DNA from: Smittium mucronatum
Taxonomy: Eukaryota; Kickxellomycota; Harpellomycetes; Harpellales; Legeriomycetaceae
DNA length: 22,533 nucleotides
NCBI GenBank assembly: GCA_001953115.1
Contig: LSSL01000356.1
Span: forward strand, 1 to 22,533
Direction: 5' to 3'
Shown here: one piece after another, positions 22,354-22,533 of the stretch
How the letters are laid out: every line of letters starts with the position of its first letter
How positions within the stretch are numbered: the stretch's first letter is position 1
The notes under the pieces: generated by a model
The model's database searches: none
Told to the model about the DNA's origin: nothing
What the model saw: the letters and a program-made list of their open reading frames with translations, nothing else
Translations under genes and position numbers: made by a program

Positions 22354-22533
22354 AATTTTTTTAAATATATAATGCTAATATATAGTCAATAATAATTTTT
22401 TTAAATATATAATACTAATATATAGTCAATAATAATTTTTTTAAATATATAATACAAATATATAGTCAATAATAATTTTTTTAAATATATAATGCTAATA
22501 TATAGTCAATAATAATTTTTTTAAATATATAAT
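22354..22533. repeat. 40-bp tandem array reaching the window edge
   Basis: The unit runs from TTAAATATATAAT through AATATATAGTCAATAATAA to a T run and recurs at 22361, 22401, 22441, 22481 and 22521, exactly 40 bases apart. Differences are confined to one spot (ATGCTAAT, ATACTAAT, ATACAAAT, ATGCTAAT). About four and a half copies are present and the array continues beyond the window. It is a minisatellite or the edge of a satellite block. The near identity of units points to recent amplification. Confidence 0.95.

Overview
This window looks like gene-poor nuclear DNA from an extremely AT-rich eukaryote. Sampled lines of the background carry only about 13 percent G+C, with local rises to about a third. 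The one certain gene is a eukaryotic-type tRNA-Phe(GAA) with internal Pol III A and B boxes and no encoded CCA. No bacterial, organellar or viral gene order is visible. AT-rich invertebrates, anaerobic (neocallimastigomycete) fungi, arbuscular mycorrhizal fungi and amoebozoans would all fit; the sequence alone does not decide between them.

Layout. 1-6613 is AT-rich non-coding DNA. 6614-7504 is a sharply bounded island of much higher G+C (about 45 percent in its coding part). It holds a broken, unrecognised protein gene on the minus strand, with an AATAAA signal overlapping its stop codon and an A-rich tail 25 bases further on, which is the layout expected of a retroposed mRNA copy. 7505-10398 is AT-rich spacer. 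10399-10471 is tRNA-Phe. 10648-11622 is an inverted-repeat (foldback or MITE-like) element whose arms share a 110-bp core with 105 matching bases and contain diverged 44-45 bp tandem units. 11623-14440 is spacer with a run of 13 G. 14441-15620 is a second, unrelated inverted-repeat element; its arms carry a 21-bp tandem unit (3 copies in one arm, 5 in the other) and it encloses about 870 bp with decayed coding-like frames. 15621-22353 is spacer. 22354-22533 is a 40-bp tandem array that runs off the right edge.

The genes form no shared pathway. The biology here is genome architecture: a lone tRNA gene in an AT-rich desert, one probable retrocopy, and two foldback-type elements whose transcripts could fold into long double-stranded RNA. 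The observations most worth following are the two long inverted repeats with internal tandem units and the identity of the GC-rich broken gene.
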